From CAZDSS01 sp964508185 (GTDB lineage: Bacteria; Pseudomonadota; Alphaproteobacteria; Sphingomonadales; Govanellaceae), in NCBI GenBank assembly GCA_964508185.1, contig CAZDSS010000122.1, positions 1-7,108 of the forward strand: 7,108 nucleotides of DNA, read 5' to 3'. Shown one piece after another: positions 1-6,256 of the stretch. The notes under the pieces were generated by a model that saw nothing but the letters and a program-made list of their open reading frames with translations, made no database searches and was not told where the DNA came from. The number at the start of each line of letters is the position of its first letter. Position 1 is the first letter of the stretch. Both the position numbers and the translations under genes were made by a program.

Positions 1-524
1 AAGTTGCGCGCCGTCTTGCGATAGATGAGGTTGCCTTCCGTATCCCCCTTCCACGCCTTGACGATGGAAAGGTCGGCGACGAGCCCGGTTTCCAGAATGT
101 AGGTCTCGCCGTTGAATTCCTTGTGCTCCTTGCCCTCGGCGATGAGCGTGCCGACGCCGGTCTTGGTATAGAAGCCGGGGATCCCGGCGCCGCCCGCGCG
201 GATGCGTTCGGCCAGCGTCCCTTGCGGATTGAATTCAAGCTCCAGCTCCCCTTCCAGGAACTGGCGGGCGAATTCCTTGTTTTCGCCCACATAGGACGAG
301 ATCATCTTCCGGATCTGGCGCGTCTGCAGCAGGAGCCCGAGGCCGAAATCGTCAACCCCGGCATTGTTGGAAATGACCGTCAGGTTCTTCACGCCGGAAT
401 CGCGGAGCGCCAGGATCAGGTTCTCCGGGATGCCGCAGAGGCCGAAGCCTCCGGCCATGATGGTCATGCCGTCCCGCAGCAGGCCCTCGAGGGCCGATTG
501 CGCGCTGTCATACACCTTGTTCAT
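1..524 (-). CDS. scoA: 3-oxoacid CoA-transferase subunit A, partial (3' end outside window)
   Basis: Subunit A of a succinyl-CoA:3-oxoacid (acetoacetate) CoA-transferase, a cytoplasmic enzyme that moves CoA from succinyl-CoA to acetoacetate in ketone-body and PHB-derived acetoacetate use. Reading the minus strand from the ATG at 524-522 gives 174 codons before the window edge; the family is about 235 residues, so roughly the last quarter is missing. Residues 19-33 (DGMTIMAGGFGLCGIP region) fit the CoA-transferase family signature 1, with GGF at 25-27 and GIP at 31-33. Further family-typical blocks are ISNNAGVDDFGLG (51-63), SSYVGENKEF (76-85), FNPQGTLAERIRAGGAGIPGF (about 98-118) and the TKTGVGT block near 120-126. 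The start is the first in-frame ATG after an in-frame TAA near 574-576, and the AAAAGG stretch upstream is a weak Shine-Dalgarno. The catalytic glutamate lies in subunit B, which I expect just past the left edge as scoB. Family call very secure; substrate by similarity. Confidence 0.95.
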   Translation of the reverse strand, partial: MNKVYDSAQSALEGLLRDGMTIMAGGFGLCGIPENLILALRDSGVKNLTVISNNAGVDDFGLGLLLQTRQIRKMISSYVGENKEFARQFLEGELELEFNPQGTLAERIRAGGAGIPGFYTKTGVGTLIAEGKEHKEFNGETYILETGLVADLSIVKAWKGDTEGNLIYRKTARN

Positions 525-572
525 CGAGACCGCCTTTTCATCCTTGTCCCAAATGTGGCGCCGGGTATGTCC

Positions 573-601
573 TAATTACCGCCCGGGGAAGATAATTTCA
601 A
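573..601 (-). promoter_or_regulatory. possible scoA promoter
   Basis: On the minus strand, TTGAAA (601-596, five of six matches to TTGACA) is followed after 17 bp by TAATTA (578-573), about 50 bp upstream of the scoA ATG. The -35 is good but the -10 is poor, so this is only a candidate. Confidence 0.2.
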
Positions 602-666
602 TCGTAACCAATTTTCCCTGATCCCCGGGGAGCAGGGCAAGGGTCGGATGACGGAAGGCCATTGTC

Positions 667-688
667 AAAGCATTCCTATCTATGCTTT
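667..688. promoter_or_regulatory. 22-bp inverted repeat, candidate operator
   Basis: AAAGCAT (667-673) and ATGCTTT (682-688) are perfect 7-bp inverted arms around an 8-bp spacer, typical geometry for a dimeric DNA-binding regulator. A weak plus-strand -35-like TTGTCA (662-667) touches the left arm, and a TTCTAT (687-692) lies 19 bp further on. The site is about 150 bp upstream of the IalB-family start and 140 bp upstream of the scoA start, so it could serve either gene. The regulator is unknown. Confidence 0.35.
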
Positions 689-796
689 CTATAGGGCCGG
701 CCGATAGGGCGAGCGGGCGTTTCTGCGTCGATTGTCGGGCAGGGCAGGGGCCCGGCGGCGCCCGGCACGGAAGGTCAATTTTCCGACAAAGTCGAA

Positions 797-822
797 GATT
801 AACTTGCCTCCGGATTAACTTG
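797..822. repeat. 10-bp direct repeat GATTAACTTG, two copies
   Basis: GATTAACTTG occurs perfectly at 797-806 and 813-822, 16 bp start to start, just ahead of the IalB-family start. Each copy contains TTAAC, the CtrA half-site, but the spacing is 16 bp and not the 11 bp of a TTAA-N7-TTAA box. It may be a tandem binding site for a response regulator or a chance duplication. Confidence 0.4.
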
Positions 823-836
823 TCAGCGCGGATGAA

Positions 837-1379
837 ATGGGAATTTGCGGAATGACTCAGCGGATTAGGCGGGTCCTGGCCATTGGGATCATGGCCGTTG
901 CGGCATGCGCCGGGGCGCTTCCGGCCCTTGCCCAGGGGCGGGAATTCCTTGGCGGCTTTCGTGACTGGGACGCGTTCCTCGAGCGCAAGGGCAAGGGCGA
1001 GAAGACCTGCTACATGATCTCGGTGCCGAAGGACACGGCGCCCAAGAACGTGAATCGGGGCGAGATCTATCTCATCGTCACCCATTGGCCGCAGGCGAAG
1101 ATCCAGAGTCAGATCAACGTGGTGGTCGGCTATCCCTTGAAGAAGGATAGCGAAGTCACCATGATCATCGACAACAAGCCCTATCGCATGTTCACCGACG
1201 GCGATCGCGCCTGGGCCTATGACGCCAAGCAGGATCTGGAAATGGCCGCGGCCATGAAGAAGGGAAGCTCGGTGGTGGTCAAGGGCGTCTCCCAGCGCGG
1301 CACCGAGACCACCGATCGCTATTCGCTGGCCGGGTTCACCGCCGCGCATAACGCGATCACCCAGAGCTGCAACAACTAG
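837..1379 (+). CDS. IalB-family (invasion associated locus B) exported protein
   Basis: A small secreted or envelope-attached protein of the IalB family (Pfam IalB), widespread in alphaproteobacteria. Apart from links to host-cell invasion in Bartonella and a general envelope role, the molecular function is unknown. Of its 180 residues, 1-33 form a signal sequence: basic MTQRIRR at 6-12, then a hydrophobic run ending ALPALAQG. Type I cleavage after ALA (about 32) is possible. VAAC at 21-24 also fits a lipobox, so a lipoprotein is the alternative. The mature part has the family pattern: GGFRDWDAF, C58 in KTCYMIS, a central beta-rich stretch (YLIVTHWP, NVVVGYPL), and C178 three residues from the end; C58 and C178 are likely disulfide partners. 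An alternative ATG at 852 (175 residues) starts right at MTQRIRR, has GGGA nine bases upstream and gives a more typical signal peptide, so 852 may be the true start. The gap to rlmN is about 90 bp. IalB-rlmN adjacency is, as I recall, common in alphaproteobacteria. Confidence 0.85.
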   Translation: MGICGMTQRIRRVLAIGIMAVAACAGALPALAQGREFLGGFRDWDAFLERKGKGEKTCYMISVPKDTAPKNVNRGEIYLIVTHWPQAKIQSQINVVVGYPLKKDSEVTMIIDNKPYRMFTDGDRAWAYDAKQDLEMAAAMKKGSSVVVKGVSQRGTETTDRYSLAGFTAAHNAITQSCNN

Positions 1380-1381
1380 GC

Positions 1382-1416
1382 GCAGGGAAGTGCTAGGCGG
1401 GGAGGCACCGCCCTGC
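1382..1416 (+). other. GC-rich hairpin after the IalB-family gene
   Basis: GCAGGG (1382-1387) pairs with CCCTGC (1411-1416). Inside, GTGC (1390-1393) pairs with GCAC (1405-1408), and an alternative inner pairing GGCGG/CCGCC is possible. It begins two bases after the stop codon. No T tract follows (next bases TAGAAAG), so it is not a standard intrinsic terminator, but it could protect the 3' end or slow transcription. Confidence 0.3.
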
Positions 1417-1425
1417 TAGAAAGAC

Positions 1426-1448
1426 GGCGGCGCCATGGACGCGCCGCC
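1426..1448 (+). other. perfect 8-bp all-GC hairpin in the rlmN leader
   Basis: GGCGGCGC (1426-1433) and GCGCCGCC (1441-1448) form a perfect stem with a 7-base loop, ending 20 bases before the rlmN ATG. No T run follows. It could be the end of the upstream unit or a structured leader that affects rlmN translation. In GC-rich DNA such stems also arise by chance. Confidence 0.3.
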
Positions 1449-1468
1449 GGGACAGAAAGTTGGAATCC

Positions 1469-2623
1469 ATGATGCTGCAAACCCCCCTCGGTATCGAGCC
1501 CGTGGTCGCGCCGCGCCCTGTGGTCGCGCCCGCCGATGGCAAGACGTCCCTCATCGGCCTCGACCGCGCGGAGATCGCGGAAAGGCTTCTCGAGATCGGC
1601 GTGCCCGAGCGTCAGGTGAAGATGCGCGCCCAGCAGATCTGGAGCTGGATCTATCATCGCGGCGTCCAGGATTTCGCCGCCATGACCAACATCTCCAAGG
1701 ACTTGCGCGAGGCGCTGGACGGCGCCTTCGCCATCACCCGGCCCGAGGTGGTGGAGCGTCACGTGTCGGTGGACGGCACGCGCAAATGGCTTCTGCGCTT
1801 CGCCGACGGCAACGAGGTGGAGACCGTCTTCATCCCCGAGGAGGATCGCGGCACCCTGTGCGTCTCGAGCCAGGTGGGCTGCACGCTTACCTGCCGCTTC
1901 TGCCATACGGGCACCCAGCGCCTGGTGCGCAACCTGACCCCTGCGGAAATCGTCGGTCAGGTGCTGATCGCTCGCGACGATCTTGGCGAATGGCCGTCGC
2001 CCCCCGACGGGCGCCTGCTTTCCAACATCGTCATGATGGGCATGGGCGAGCCCCTCCATAATTTCGACAACGTGAAGAAGGCCCTCAAGATCGTCATGGA
2101 TCCCGAGGGCATCTCCCTGTCCCGCCGCCGCATCACCCTGTCCACCTCCGGCGTCGTGCCCATGATGGGCCGCTGCGGGGCCGAGATCGGCGTCAATCTG
2201 GCGGTTTCCCTCCATGCGGTGCGCGACGACATCCGCACCCGCATCATGCCCATCAACAACAAGTATCCGCTGGCCGAGCTGCTCGCCGCCTGCCGCGACT
2301 ATCCCGGCGCGTCCAACGCCCGCCGCATCACCTTCGAATATGTGATGCTGAAGGACGTGAACGACAGCGACGCCGACGCCCGGGAGCTGGTGCGCCTGCT
2401 GCGCGCCTACGACATTCCGGCCAAGGTCAATCTCATCCCCTTCAACCCGTGGCCCGGCTGCGAGTTCGAGCGTTCGAGCGACGAGCGCATCGCGCGCTTC
2501 TCGGAGATCGTGTTCTCGTCGGGCATTTCCGCCCCCGTGCGCACCCCGCGCGGCGAGGACATCCTGGCGGCCTGCGGCCAGCTCAAGTCCGAAAGCGAGA
2601 AGCGGCGCAAGAGCGCGCAGTAA
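1469..2623 (+). CDS. rlmN: dual-specificity 23S rRNA (A2503-C2) / tRNA (A37-C2) methyltransferase RlmN
   Basis: Cytoplasmic radical-SAM enzyme that puts a methyl group on C2 of A2503 in 23S rRNA and of A37 in certain tRNAs, tuning translation fidelity. From the ATG at 1469 it has 384 residues, the family's usual length. The N-terminal RNA-recognition part (about 1-115) includes the typical QIWSWIYHRG segment. The 4Fe-4S cluster motif CxxxCxxC is C138, C142, C145, followed by HTGTQ. The two extra cysteines required by the methyl-transfer mechanism are present: C131 (GTLCVSSQ) and C369 (DILAACGQL, the methyl-carrying cysteine). The SAM-contact motif GEPLHN is at 193-198. A TTG at 1460 would add three residues and an ATG at 1472 would remove one; the start is not settled because only a weak GGA at 1462-1464 precedes it. 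All catalytic residues are present, so the enzyme should be active. A 100-bp gap separates it from the next gene. Confidence 0.96.
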   Translation: MMLQTPLGIEPVVAPRPVVAPADGKTSLIGLDRAEIAERLLEIGVPERQVKMRAQQIWSWIYHRGVQDFAAMTNISKDLREALDGAFAITRPEVVERHVSVDGTRKWLLRFADGNEVETVFIPEEDRGTLCVSSQVGCTLTCRFCHTGTQRLVRNLTPAEIVGQVLIARDDLGEWPSPPDGRLLSNIVMMGMGEPLHNFDNVKKALKIVMDPEGISLSRRRITLSTSGVVPMMGRCGAEIGVNLAVSLHAVRDDIRTRIMPINNKYPLAELLAACRDYPGASNARRITFEYVMLKDVNDSDADARELVRLLRAYDIPAKVNLIPFNPWPGCEFERSSDERIARFSEIVFSSGISAPVRTPRGEDILAACGQLKSESEKRRKSAQ

Positions 2624-2660
2624 AGGCGCGCCGCCCGCACCTCCCCTTGCCCCCGTCCGC

Positions 2661-2691
2661 CGGGCGTCACGCCCGCATGGCTCGGGCGTCA
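2661..2691. repeat. 9-bp direct repeat CGGGCGTCA in the gap after rlmN
   Basis: CGGGCGTCA occurs at 2661-2669 and 2683-2691, 22 bp start to start (about two helical turns), between the rlmN stop and the ankyrin-flavoprotein start. The first copy can also fold on itself (CGGGC with GCCCG, loop GTCAC, 2661-2675), but no T tract follows. It may be a regulatory site for the downstream gene or chance in GC-rich DNA. Confidence 0.25.
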
Positions 2692-2723
2692 GCATCACGT
2701 CATCTGGACTCCGGAGCCCGTGC

Positions 2724-4871
2724 ATGCTGGACGACCCGATTTTCAGCGCCATCGCCAGGCGGTCCGTCCGGGACGTGGAACTGATCCTGGAGCGGAACCC
2801 CGCGGCCGCCAATGCGCGCGACATGGACGGACGCACGCCGCTGATGCGGCTCGCCCTCGCCTGGGCGGAGGGCGACGCGCAGCTTGTGGAGCGTCTGGTC
2901 GCGGCTGGGGCGGTTCTGAATGCGGCGGATTACCGGAATGGCGACACGGCCCTTCATCTTGCAAGCCGCAACGGCAATTCCCGCTTTATCGCGGCGCTCC
3001 AAAAGGCGACGGCGGGCAAGGCCGCGCTTCATCACGAGATGGCAAATCTTGATGGCGACACGCCCCCGCGGCTTGCCCGGCGGACCGGCGGCTATGGAAC
3101 CCTTGCGGCCCTTGCCGAAGGGCGGTTCGCCAGACCCCTTGACGGCCCCTGCCGCAGCCGCCTTGCGATCATCGGCATGGGCGCGGCGGGCGCGGCCCTG
3201 TTCGTGAGCCTGGTGCGCAGGCTGGTGACGGAGAAGGAGCGGCGGCGGGACCCCGATCTCCTCCGCCGCATGCAGATATTGCTCGTCGATTCCCATCCTC
3301 TGCCCGGCAGCGCCCAGCCCTACGGGCCGGAGCGTACCGAATCCACATCCCTCCTCCATGCGCCGGCGGGGGAGATGAGCATTGTCGCCGACGATCCCGA
3401 CGATTTCTGCAACTGGCTTGCGGCCAAAGCCGCGGCGGGGGCGCTTGCGGACGTTCTCGGCGCGGCCTGCGACCTCGGCCTCTGTCCGGCGGCGGTGGAT
3501 CGCGCGGCCCTATATCCGCGCGTCGCCTATGGCCAGTATCTCAAGGAAACGATCGAAGTCTATGCAGGGATCGCGCGGGATCATGGCCTCGACGTCGCCA
3601 TCCTGCCGGGGCGGCAGGTGATCGCCGATCGGGCGGCGGAGAGCGGCCCGGGGCGGATCCTGGAGCTTTCCGGCCCTTGCGGCGTGGAGCGGATCGCAGT
3701 TTCGAGCGTCTGCCATACCGCGGGGCATTGGCTGGAGCGGGTCGAGGGCGGCCAACCCCGGCCGTGCCGCTTTGCCGCCCTCGGCGAGCCGGGCGAGGTC
3801 CTCGTCATGGGATCGGGGCTCGCGGCGGTTGATGCCGCGCATGAGGTGCTGCTGCATCCCGCGGTCGGCCGTCTGGTGCGCGACCGGGGCCGCCTCGCTT
3901 ACGAGCCCGCAAGGCCCGGTTGGAAGGTGATCTTCCTGTCCCGGGACGGGCGGCTCCCCGGCGTGCGGCCTTCAATGCCCGAGGGATATGCCCTCAGATA
4001 CCTGAACCCGGCCGCCTTCCGGCGGCTGAAGGCGCGGCTTGGCGGCCATGTGCCGCTCTATCAGGTGGTGAATTACCTCAACATGGAGCTGAGCGACGCC
4101 TTCGACCGAGTGATCGACATCCGCAGCAACGCCGATCCCCTGGGCATGTGCGGCGCTCCGGCGCCCGGGGCGGACCCCTTCCGCATCCTCGCCCGCGACC
4201 TGGAACGGGCGCGCGGCGACGGCGCGGGCGACGGGGGATATGCCCGCTGGCATCAGGTGATGCGCACCCTGTTCCCCGTGATCCGCATGATCTACGGCCA
4301 GTTCACGCCGCGGGAGCGGCGCGTCTTCGACAACCGGTTCGCCGCGCCCTGGCGCCGGGCCTTCGCCGCCATGCCTCCTGCGGCGGCCGACATTCTTCTT
4401 GCCATGCATGGGGCGGGCGTCCTTGAGCTGCGGGTTATCGGCCCTGACGACGTGGCGCGGTCCTACGGCTCCGTCATCACCGCCGCCGGTCTTGCCGGCC
4501 TTCATTATCGCGACCCTTCGCCGTTCGCCCCCGACTTCCTGCGGGCCGGAAGCTTCGACCTGCATGCGGCGGCTGCGACGGAGCACGGCGCGCCGGTCTT
4601 CGTTGCGGACGACGGGACGTTCCAAAGCCCCGATTGCCCGGACCGGCGGGCGTCGGAAGCGATGGGCGGCGGCCTGTTCCTCTCCGCCCATCTGTTCGAT
4701 GCCGAAGCCGTGCCCTTGCTCGTGCGCCACGGCAGGCGTCTTGCGGAATTCCATGCGGAAGAACTCCTCTATGGCGCGCTGGGCGCGGATCTTTACCAAT
4801 CCTCCCGCGTCCTTGACAAACTGGATGACAGCGTCCGCGCGCGCCGCCGGGCGACCAAGCCTATGGCTTAA
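2724..4871 (+). CDS. ankyrin-repeat / FAD-NAD(P)-binding flavoprotein fusion (COG4529-like)
   Basis: A 715-residue protein with two parts. Residues about 1-135 are ankyrin repeats: an N-terminal helical cap (MLDDPIFSAIARR...), a repeat from DGRTPLMRLA (about 35) to GAVLNAADY (70), another from NGDTALHLASRNGN (72), and a degenerate one from DGDTPPRLARRTGG (110). Residues about 145-700 resemble the NAD_binding_9/COG4529 family of uncharacterised FAD/NAD(P)-binding proteins: dinucleotide motif GMGAAG (151-156), strand-2 acid LLVDSHP (D189), the LLHAPAGEMS...DDFCNWL signature (210-232), a second nucleotide motif GSGLAAVD (363-370), SRDGRLP (406-412), and the W/R-rich WHQVMRTLFP...FDNRFAAPWRR segment (509-545). 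I see no signal peptide or membrane span, so it is probably cytoplasmic. Family members are suspected oxidoreductases or monooxygenases; the substrate is unknown. GGAG at 2713-2716, seven bases before the ATG, supports the start. The reading frame is intact. The ankyrin module probably binds a protein partner (inference). Confidence 0.85.
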   Translation: MLDDPIFSAIARRSVRDVELILERNPAAANARDMDGRTPLMRLALAWAEGDAQLVERLVAAGAVLNAADYRNGDTALHLASRNGNSRFIAALQKATAGKAALHHEMANLDGDTPPRLARRTGGYGTLAALAEGRFARPLDGPCRSRLAIIGMGAAGAALFVSLVRRLVTEKERRRDPDLLRRMQILLVDSHPLPGSAQPYGPERTESTSLLHAPAGEMSIVADDPDDFCNWLAAKAAAGALADVLGAACDLGLCPAAVDRAALYPRVAYGQYLKETIEVYAGIARDHGLDVAILPGRQVIADRAAESGPGRILELSGPCGVERIAVSSVCHTAGHWLERVEGGQPRPCRFAALGEPGEVLVMGSGLAAVDAAHEVLLHPAVGRLVRDRGRLAYEPARPGWKVIFLSRDGRLPGVRPSMPEGYALRYLNPAAFRRLKARLGGHVPLYQVVNYLNMELSDAFDRVIDIRSNADPLGMCGAPAPGADPFRILARDLERARGDGAGDGGYARWHQVMRTLFPVIRMIYGQFTPRERRVFDNRFAAPWRRAFAAMPPAAADILLAMHGAGVLELRVIGPDDVARSYGSVITAAGLAGLHYRDPSPFAPDFLRAGSFDLHAAAATEHGAPVFVADDGTFQSPDCPDRRASEAMGGGLFLSAHLFDAEAVPLLVRHGRRLAEFHAEELLYGALGADLYQSSRVLDKLDDSVRARRRATKPMA

Positions 4872-4899
4872 GAGCGAGATGCGCGCCCTGCGCGCGCTC
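4872..4899 (+). other. hairpin directly after the ankyrin-flavoprotein gene
   Basis: GAGCG (4872-4876) pairs with CGCTC (4895-4899), with an inner GCGC/GCGC pairing (4881-4884 with 4890-4893). It begins at the base after the stop codon. No T run follows, so it is a weak candidate for a terminator or 3'-end stabiliser. Confidence 0.3.
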
Positions 4900-4927
4900 G
4901 CCGCGCCGCCACCCGCGGCTCCCGTGC

Positions 4928-4957
4928 TTGACCATTAAGCGTATGAGCTTGTACGCT
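4928..4957 (+). promoter_or_regulatory. possible cfa promoter
   Basis: TTGACC (4928-4933, five of six matches to TTGACA) is followed after 18 bp by TACGCT (4952-4957), a weak -10, and lies about 40 bp upstream of the cfa ATG. The right arm of the inverted repeat at 4937-4958 covers this -10, which would suit repression. Confidence 0.3.
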
Positions 4958-4958
4958 T
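4937..4958. promoter_or_regulatory. 22-bp inverted repeat, candidate operator for cfa
   Basis: AAGCGTA (4937-4943) and TACGCTT (4952-4958) are perfect 7-bp inverted arms around an 8-bp spacer with a palindromic AGCT centre (4946-4949). It lies in the short gap before cfa, overlapping the candidate promoter. A separate 10-bp palindrome TTTGGCCAAA (4967-4976) lies between it and the ribosome-binding site. The regulator is unknown. Confidence 0.45.
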
Positions 4959-4979
4959 TCCTTGCATTTGGCCAAAGCT

Positions 4980-4985
4980 GGGAGG
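4980..4985 (+). promoter_or_regulatory. Shine-Dalgarno site setting the cfa start
   Basis: GGGAGG, eight bases before the ATG at 4994, is a strong ribosome-binding site. It decides the start in favour of 4994 over the in-frame TTG at 4928, which has no such site and would place the candidate promoter and operator inside the coding region. Confidence 0.8.
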
Positions 4986-4993
4986 CAGGGGCG

Positions 4994-6244
4994 ATGTTTC
5001 TACTGTCCAGGTTGCTTAAGTCTTTGGTGCGAAAGGGTGCGCTTCACATCATCGATGCGGATGGGAGCGTCCATTCCTTCAAGGGCGACGAGCCCGGGCC
5101 GGAGATCACCATCCGCTTCCACGACAAGCGCGTCGCCTGGGACATCGCCCGCAATCCCCAGCTTGCCGTGGGCGAGGCCTACATGGATGGCCGCGTCACC
5201 ATCGAGAACGGCAAGGACATCCGCGACTTCCTCGATCTTGCGCTTCTCAACATGGGCTGGGAGCGGGTCAACCATTTCAACAGCCCCCTGTCGCTGTGGC
5301 TCAAGCGGCTGTGGGGGCGGATCACCCAGCTCAATTACGCAAGCCGGGCGCGGCGCAACGTCGCCCATCACTACGATCTGTCGGGCGCGCTCTATGACCT
5401 GTTCCTCGATCGCGACCGGCAATATTCCTGCGCCTATTTCCGCAGCGACCATGATGATCTGGAGACCGCCCAGGCCAACAAGAAGGCCCATATCGCGGCC
5501 AAGCTCCTGTTGAAGCCGGGGCATAAGGTGCTGGACATCGGCTGCGGCTGGGGCGGCCTCGGCCTCTATCTCAACGAGGTCGCGGACGTGTCGGTGACCG
5601 GCGTGACCCTCTCCACCGAACAGCTGGAAGTGGCGCGGGAGCGGGCGCGCAAGGCGGGCGTCGACGGCAAGGTCAGGTTCGAGCTCGAGGACTACCGCCA
5701 TGTCTCGGGCAAGTTCGACCGCATCGTCTCCGTGGGCATGTTCGAGCATGTGGGGGCGCCCAATTACGGCGCCTTCTTCCGCAAATGCCATGACCTTCTG
5801 GCCGACGATGGCGTCGCGCTCCTTCACACCATCGGCCGCGCCGACGGCCCCGGGGCGACCAACCCCTGGATCAGGAAATACATCTTCCCCGGCGGCTATT
5901 CGCCGGCGCTCTCCGAAATCGTGCCGGTGATCGAGCGGGCGGGCTTCTACATCACCGATATCGAGGTCCTGCGGCTCCACTACGCCCGGACGCTCGCCGC
6001 CTGGTACGACCGGGTGCAGAAGAACCGGGACGCCATCGTCGCCCTCTATGACGAGCGCTTCCTCCGCATGTGGGAGTTCTATATCGCGGCGAGCCAGAAG
6101 ACCTTCGAATATTCCGGCCACGTGGTGTTCCAGATCCAGTTCGCCAAGCGCCAGGACCAGGTGCCGCTCACCCGCGACTATATCCATGAATGGGAACGCG
6201 CCCAGGAGATGAAGCGCGTGGGCCGGACGGTGGCCGCCGAATAG
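4994..6244 (+). CDS. cfa: cyclopropane-fatty-acyl-phospholipid synthase (SAM-dependent)
   Basis: Adds a methylene group from S-adenosylmethionine across the cis double bond of unsaturated fatty acyl chains in membrane phospholipids, acting at the inner face of the cytoplasmic membrane, typically in stationary phase or under acid stress. The protein has 416 residues (E. coli Cfa has 382). The N-terminal part (about 1-115) has the lipid-binding-domain pattern, including NPQLAVGEAYMDGRV (54-68). The catalytic Rossmann domain begins near NVAHHYDLSGALYDLFLD (122-139). SAM motif I is VLDIGCGWGGLG (179-190). Residues matching the bicarbonate-binding set of E. coli Cfa are visible: C146 (YSCAYF), E251 (FEHVG), H278 (LLHTIG) and Y330 (LHYARTL). 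FPGGYSPALSE (298-308) and the C-terminal helical region are also typical. All expected active-site residues are present. The gene probably has its own promoter and ends 12 bp from the convergent PAS_5-like gene. Confidence 0.95.
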   Translation: MFLLSRLLKSLVRKGALHIIDADGSVHSFKGDEPGPEITIRFHDKRVAWDIARNPQLAVGEAYMDGRVTIENGKDIRDFLDLALLNMGWERVNHFNSPLSLWLKRLWGRITQLNYASRARRNVAHHYDLSGALYDLFLDRDRQYSCAYFRSDHDDLETAQANKKAHIAAKLLLKPGHKVLDIGCGWGGLGLYLNEVADVSVTGVTLSTEQLEVARERARKAGVDGKVRFELEDYRHVSGKFDRIVSVGMFEHVGAPNYGAFFRKCHDLLADDGVALLHTIGRADGPGATNPWIRKYIFPGGYSPALSEIVPVIERAGFYITDIEVLRLHYARTLAAWYDRVQKNRDAIVALYDERFLRMWEFYIAASQKTFEYSGHVVFQIQFAKRQDQVPLTRDYIHEWERAQEMKRVGRTVAAE

Positions 6245-6256
6245 GGCGGGACGCCA

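Larger units (their letters stand above)
525..836. other. divergent intergenic region between scoA and the IalB-family gene
   Basis: About 310 bp between two divergently transcribed genes, with no convincing gene. The long reading frame here on the minus strand is the antisense of the IalB-family gene and has no family features. The region holds a candidate scoA promoter, a 22-bp inverted repeat at 667-688, a more distant 7-bp inverted pair TTGTCGG (732-738) / CCGACAA (783-789), and a 10-bp direct repeat at 797-822. The stretch 585-615 is noticeably AT-richer than the surrounding DNA, as expected for a promoter region. Confidence 0.6.

Noticed and set aside
797..822. Canonical CtrA binding box
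   Set aside because: The two TTAAC cores are 16 bp apart, not the 11 bp of TTAA-N7-TTAA.
576..1349. 257-codon open frame on the minus strand across the IalB-family gene
   Set aside because: The plus-strand frame has a signal peptide and the family cysteines; the minus product has no features.
1376..2836. 486-codon open frame on the minus strand across rlmN
   Set aside because: Antisense of rlmN, which has all catalytic residues. The product is low-complexity (rich in H, G, A, D) with no family features, typical of mirror frames in GC-rich DNA.
3972..4799. 275-codon minus-strand frame inside the ankyrin-flavoprotein gene
   Set aside because: Shadow frame; the plus frame carries two nucleotide-binding motifs across the same span.
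4928..4993. TTG start extending Cfa by 22 residues
   Set aside because: No ribosome-binding site there; the stretch holds the candidate promoter and inverted repeat. The ATG at 4994 has GGGAGG at ideal spacing and gives the usual family N-terminus.
5000..6187. 395-codon open frame on the minus strand across cfa
   Set aside because: Mirror frame of a clearly functional cfa gene; no recognisable domain.
6245..6256. Bidirectional terminator between cfa and the PAS_5-like gene
   Set aside because: Only 12 bp separate the stop codons and no stem with a T tract is visible there.
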